Assembly: GCA_937875275.1 (NCBI GenBank)
Contig: CALNCC010000170.1
Coordinates: 1 to 26,800, forward strand
DNA: 26,800 bases
Direction of reading: 5' to 3'
Source of the DNA: an uncultured Dysgonomonas sp.
Lineage (GTDB): Bacteria > Bacteroidota > Bacteroidia > Bacteroidales > Dysgonomonadaceae
Shown here one piece after another: positions 24,673-26,800 of this stretch (position 1 is its first letter; the number at the start of each line of letters is the position of its first letter). A model generated the notes under the pieces. It was not told the DNA's origin and ran no database searches. It worked only from the letters and a program-made list of their open reading frames with translations. The position numbers and the translations under genes are program-made.

Positions 24673-24978
24673 AAGGCATAAATCGTTAACTCCATAAAAG
24701 TACGAAATAATACGAGTCTGCTTTGGAAATATGTTTTTTAAATTATAGTTATCCATTATCCGGCACCTCCTATACGATATTTCGCGTAACACTAAATTGT
24801 TAAAAAACTGATTTTGCAAGGTGCAGTGAGCAAATTGAAAAAAAAAGAACCTTTTGTGCATCTCTTTTGTTCTTAATACGATAAATATGCTTTGACATAG
24901 TATGGTTTATTCTGCTTAAAGGCTGTATCTTTGTGTTTCAAAACATAAAAATCAACTAAAATTGAAATAAATCGAATC
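24673..24978. other. Intergenic region between divergent DUF4419 and nuoA genes
   Basis: About 306 AT-rich bases. A -7 box TATCTTTG for nuoA is at 24926-24933. No convincing promoter for the DUF4419 gene could be placed. The rest shows no gene, stable hairpin or repeat that I can support. Confidence 0.5.
24926..24933 (+). promoter_or_regulatory. -7 promoter box of the nuo operon
   Basis: TATCTTTG matches TAnnTTTG exactly. Transcription would begin near 24940, about 39 bases before the nuoA ATG. The nearest -33-like element, TTTA at 24906-24909, is closer than usual (16 bases). Confidence 0.5.
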
Positions 24979-25347
24979 ATGCAATCTTCTCAAATTGATT
25001 TTATTCCGGTTTTGATGCATGTCGCTTTCTGCGTCGTTATGATTTTTACGATCATATTCGTATCAAACCTCTTAGGACCTAAAGTTAAAAGAAAAGGAAA
25101 AAGCGAAACGTTCGAATGTGGATTGCCATCATTGGGCAATGCTCGTACTCCGTTTGCGATAAGATATTTTCTTGTTGCAATCTTGTTTGTACTATTCGAT
25201 ATCGAAATCATTTTCATGTATCCCTGGGCTGTAAATTATAGCGCAATAGGATTGAGCGGCCTTCTCAAGATGGGTGGTTTCATCCTTTTGTTGTTTATAG
25301 CATATCTCTACATAGTGAAAAGAAAAGCTTTGGATTGGGAAAAATAA
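24979..25347 (+). CDS. nuoA: NADH-quinone oxidoreductase subunit A
   Basis: NuoA is a small inner-membrane subunit of complex I that helps join the quinone-binding arm to the membrane arm. The product has 122 residues and three transmembrane helices near 8-31, 61-82 and 92-113. The conserved loop with Cys47 (ETFECGL) and the acidic pair in LFDIEIIFMYPWA (Asp74, Glu76) are intact. It is the first gene of a nuo run, followed by nuoB after 10 bases. Confidence 0.95.
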   Translation: MQSSQIDFIPVLMHVAFCVVMIFTIIFVSNLLGPKVKRKGKSETFECGLPSLGNARTPFAIRYFLVAILFVLFDIEIIFMYPWAVNYSAIGLSGLLKMGGFILLLFIAYLYIVKRKALDWEK

Positions 25348-25357
25348 TTATCAAGCG

Positions 25358-25912
25358 ATGAGTAAGAAATCTTCAAACATACAAGTAGTGCCTGCTCCCG
25401 ATGGATATCGCGGAGAAGGTTTTTTTGCTACTAAATTCGACGATGTAATCGGGTTGGCAAGAGCAAACTCGCTATGGCCTCTACCCTTTGCCACATCGTG
25501 CTGTGGTATCGAGTTTATGGCTACGATGGCAGCAAAATATGACATGGGGCGTTTTGGTGCAGAGCGCAACAGTTTCTCGCCACGTCAGGCAGACATGCTG
25601 TTGGTGATGGGGACTATCTCGAAAAAAATGGCTCCAATCTTGCGTCATGTTTACGAGCAGATGGCAGAACCGAAATGGGTTGTTGCTGTTGGTGCATGCG
25701 CTACTTGTGGAGGGATTTTCGATACATATTCAGTATTGCAGGGAATAGATAAAGTGATTCCGGTAGACGTATATATCCCCGGATGCCCACCAAGACCCGA
25801 ACAAATAATAGACGGATTGATACAGTTGCAAGAGATCGTAAAACACGAATCTATCAACAGACGAGGATCGGAAAGATATCAAGAATTGCTTGACTCATAT
25901 AAATTTGAATAA
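25358..25912 (+). CDS. nuoB: NADH-quinone oxidoreductase subunit B
   Basis: NuoB carries iron-sulfur cluster N2, which passes electrons to quinone. The product has 184 residues. The cluster ligands are the adjacent Cys48-Cys49 (TSCCGIEF), Cys114 (GACATCGG) and Cys143 (PGCPPRPE), so the site is complete. It lies between nuoA and nuoC with gaps of 10 and 2 bases. Confidence 0.97.
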   Translation: MSKKSSNIQVVPAPDGYRGEGFFATKFDDVIGLARANSLWPLPFATSCCGIEFMATMAAKYDMGRFGAERNSFSPRQADMLLVMGTISKKMAPILRHVYEQMAEPKWVVAVGACATCGGIFDTYSVLQGIDKVIPVDVYIPGCPPRPEQIIDGLIQLQEIVKHESINRRGSERYQELLDSYKFE

Positions 25913-25914
25913 TT

Positions 25915-26451
25915 ATGGCTTTAGAACCTAAAGATATACAAGCGACATTAGAGTCGAAGTGTGGTGAGTTTGTATCTGATTTCAGAATGGAGGAAGATAT
26001 ACTCACTTTCGAGGTTAAGAAAGATGCCGTGAAGGATGTTATCCGATTTATGCACAAAAACGATCATCTGAGCTTCAATTTCCTGACAGACCTTTGCGGA
26101 ATACATTATCCACAAAACGAAAAAGGACGCACTTTTGCAGTTGTCTACTTGCTGCACAATTGGGTTGACAATGTGCGTGTGAGAGTGAAAGCGTATTTGG
26201 ATGCTGATGCCGAAGAGATTGACAGCATCACAGAAGTGTTTGCATCGGCAAATTGGATGGAACGTGAAACATATGATTTCTTTGGAATCCGATTTGCAGA
26301 ACACCCCAATCTGAGAAGAATATTGAATGTAGACGACATGACTTCTTTCCCGATGCGAAAAGAATTTCCGATGGAAGACCCTTATCGTACCGACAAAGAT
26401 GACAGATTCTTTGGTAGAGATCAACATAATTATCAACCGGAACAAAAATAA
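25915..26451 (+). CDS. nuoC: NADH-quinone oxidoreductase subunit C
   Basis: NuoC is the 30-kDa peripheral subunit next to NuoD in the quinone arm. The product has 178 residues. The family signature is MERETYDFFGIRFAEHPNLRRIL (115-137), followed by FPMRKEFPMEDPYR. It ends with its own stop codon 11 bases before nuoD, so subunits C and D are separate here and not fused as in E. coli. Confidence 0.95.
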   Translation: MALEPKDIQATLESKCGEFVSDFRMEEDILTFEVKKDAVKDVIRFMHKNDHLSFNFLTDLCGIHYPQNEKGRTFAVVYLLHNWVDNVRVRVKAYLDADAEEIDSITEVFASANWMERETYDFFGIRFAEHPNLRRILNVDDMTSFPMRKEFPMEDPYRTDKDDRFFGRDQHNYQPEQK

Positions 26452-26462
26452 GTTACAATACA

Positions 26463-26800
26463 ATGTCCGTACAATTGAAAAGTAAGGCTCAGCAGTTTGA
26501 GGAAATTGTCAAAAATCAGAAATTTGATGATGGACACGAGCTATCGGTCATCAACTTTGGACCGACTCACCCCTCCACACACGGGGTATTTCAAAACCTC
26601 TTGTTGGTGGATGGAGAAACAATCGTCGATTCTGAAACCACGGTAGGATACATCCACAGAGCTTTTGAGAAAATAGCGGAACGCAGAACGTTTTATCAGA
26701 TAACAACGCTGACAGACCGTATGAACTACTGCTCATCGCCAATCAACAATATGTGTTGGTGGATGACTGTCGAGAAAACATTGGGAGTTGAGGTGCCTAA
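26463..26800 (+). CDS. nuoD: NADH-quinone oxidoreductase subunit D, 5' part (truncated by window)
   Basis: NuoD is the 49-kDa subunit that forms most of the quinone site. The frame opens at ATG 26463 and runs off the window after 112 codons. The conserved start INFGPTHPSTHGVF and the following GYIHRAFEKIAERRTFYQI, LTDRMNYCSSPINN and WWMTVEKTLGVEVP segments are clear. The GPTHPSTHG histidines near the quinone site are present. It follows nuoC by 11 bases in the same transcript. Confidence 0.96.
   Translation, partial: MSVQLKSKAQQFEEIVKNQKFDDGHELSVINFGPTHPSTHGVFQNLLLVDGETIVDSETTVGYIHRAFEKIAERRTFYQITTLTDRMNYCSSPINNMCWWMTVEKTLGVEVP

Overview
The window looks like a chromosomal segment of a Bacteroidales bacterium, most likely from the Dysgonomonadaceae/Porphyromonadaceae side of the order. 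The reasons are a dipeptidyl peptidase IV with the spacing of the Porphyromonas gingivalis enzyme, a fused HisB, a DUF4419 protein, a FKVPENYF-type protein next to an ECF sigma factor, and -7 promoter boxes of the Bacteroidetes form TAnnTTTG in front of most transcription units. Shine-Dalgarno sequences are nearly absent. The species cannot be fixed from this sequence. I saw no rRNA, tRNA, CRISPR array, insertion sequence or phage gene.

Layout. 1-1011: the 3' end of clpC, a terminator, and a candidate short leader or small RNA. 1058-4467 (+): a small membrane protein, then dipeptidyl peptidase IV and lipoyl synthase as a likely operon, closed by a strong bidirectional terminator. 4568-8579 (-): a divergent tyrosine phenol-lyase/tryptophanase-family enzyme and a class A penicillin-binding protein. 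8580-8949 is mostly non-coding but holds an orphan coding-like tail. 8950-9846 (+): an RlmI/RlmK-like methyltransferase. 9875-13536 (-): aconitase followed by citrate synthase, without the isocitrate dehydrogenase gene that I recall between them in Bacteroides. 13808-16475 (+): a TPR protein, an ECF sigma factor, a probable membrane anti-sigma protein and a Spy/CpxP-like periplasmic protein, which together look like an envelope-stress circuit.

16491-22035 (+) is a histidine biosynthesis operon: hisG, a GNAT acetyltransferase, hisD, a cupin, hisC and bifunctional hisB. It is preceded by a textbook-looking attenuator. A 16-residue leader peptide has four consecutive His codons, its stop codon lies inside an antiterminator arm, and a strong terminator with a U-tract follows. 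This is the most notable regulatory feature. 22067-24672 (-): a DUF1266 protein and a DUF4419 gene broken by a 4-bp tandem duplication. 24979-26800 (+): the start of a nuo (complex I) operon, nuoA, nuoB, nuoC and a partial nuoD.

Most genes are core metabolism and housekeeping. The points that need a second look are the his attenuator, the two extra genes inside the his operon, the divergent beta-eliminating lyase, the frameshifted DUF4419 gene, and the orphan reading frame in the methyltransferase leader.
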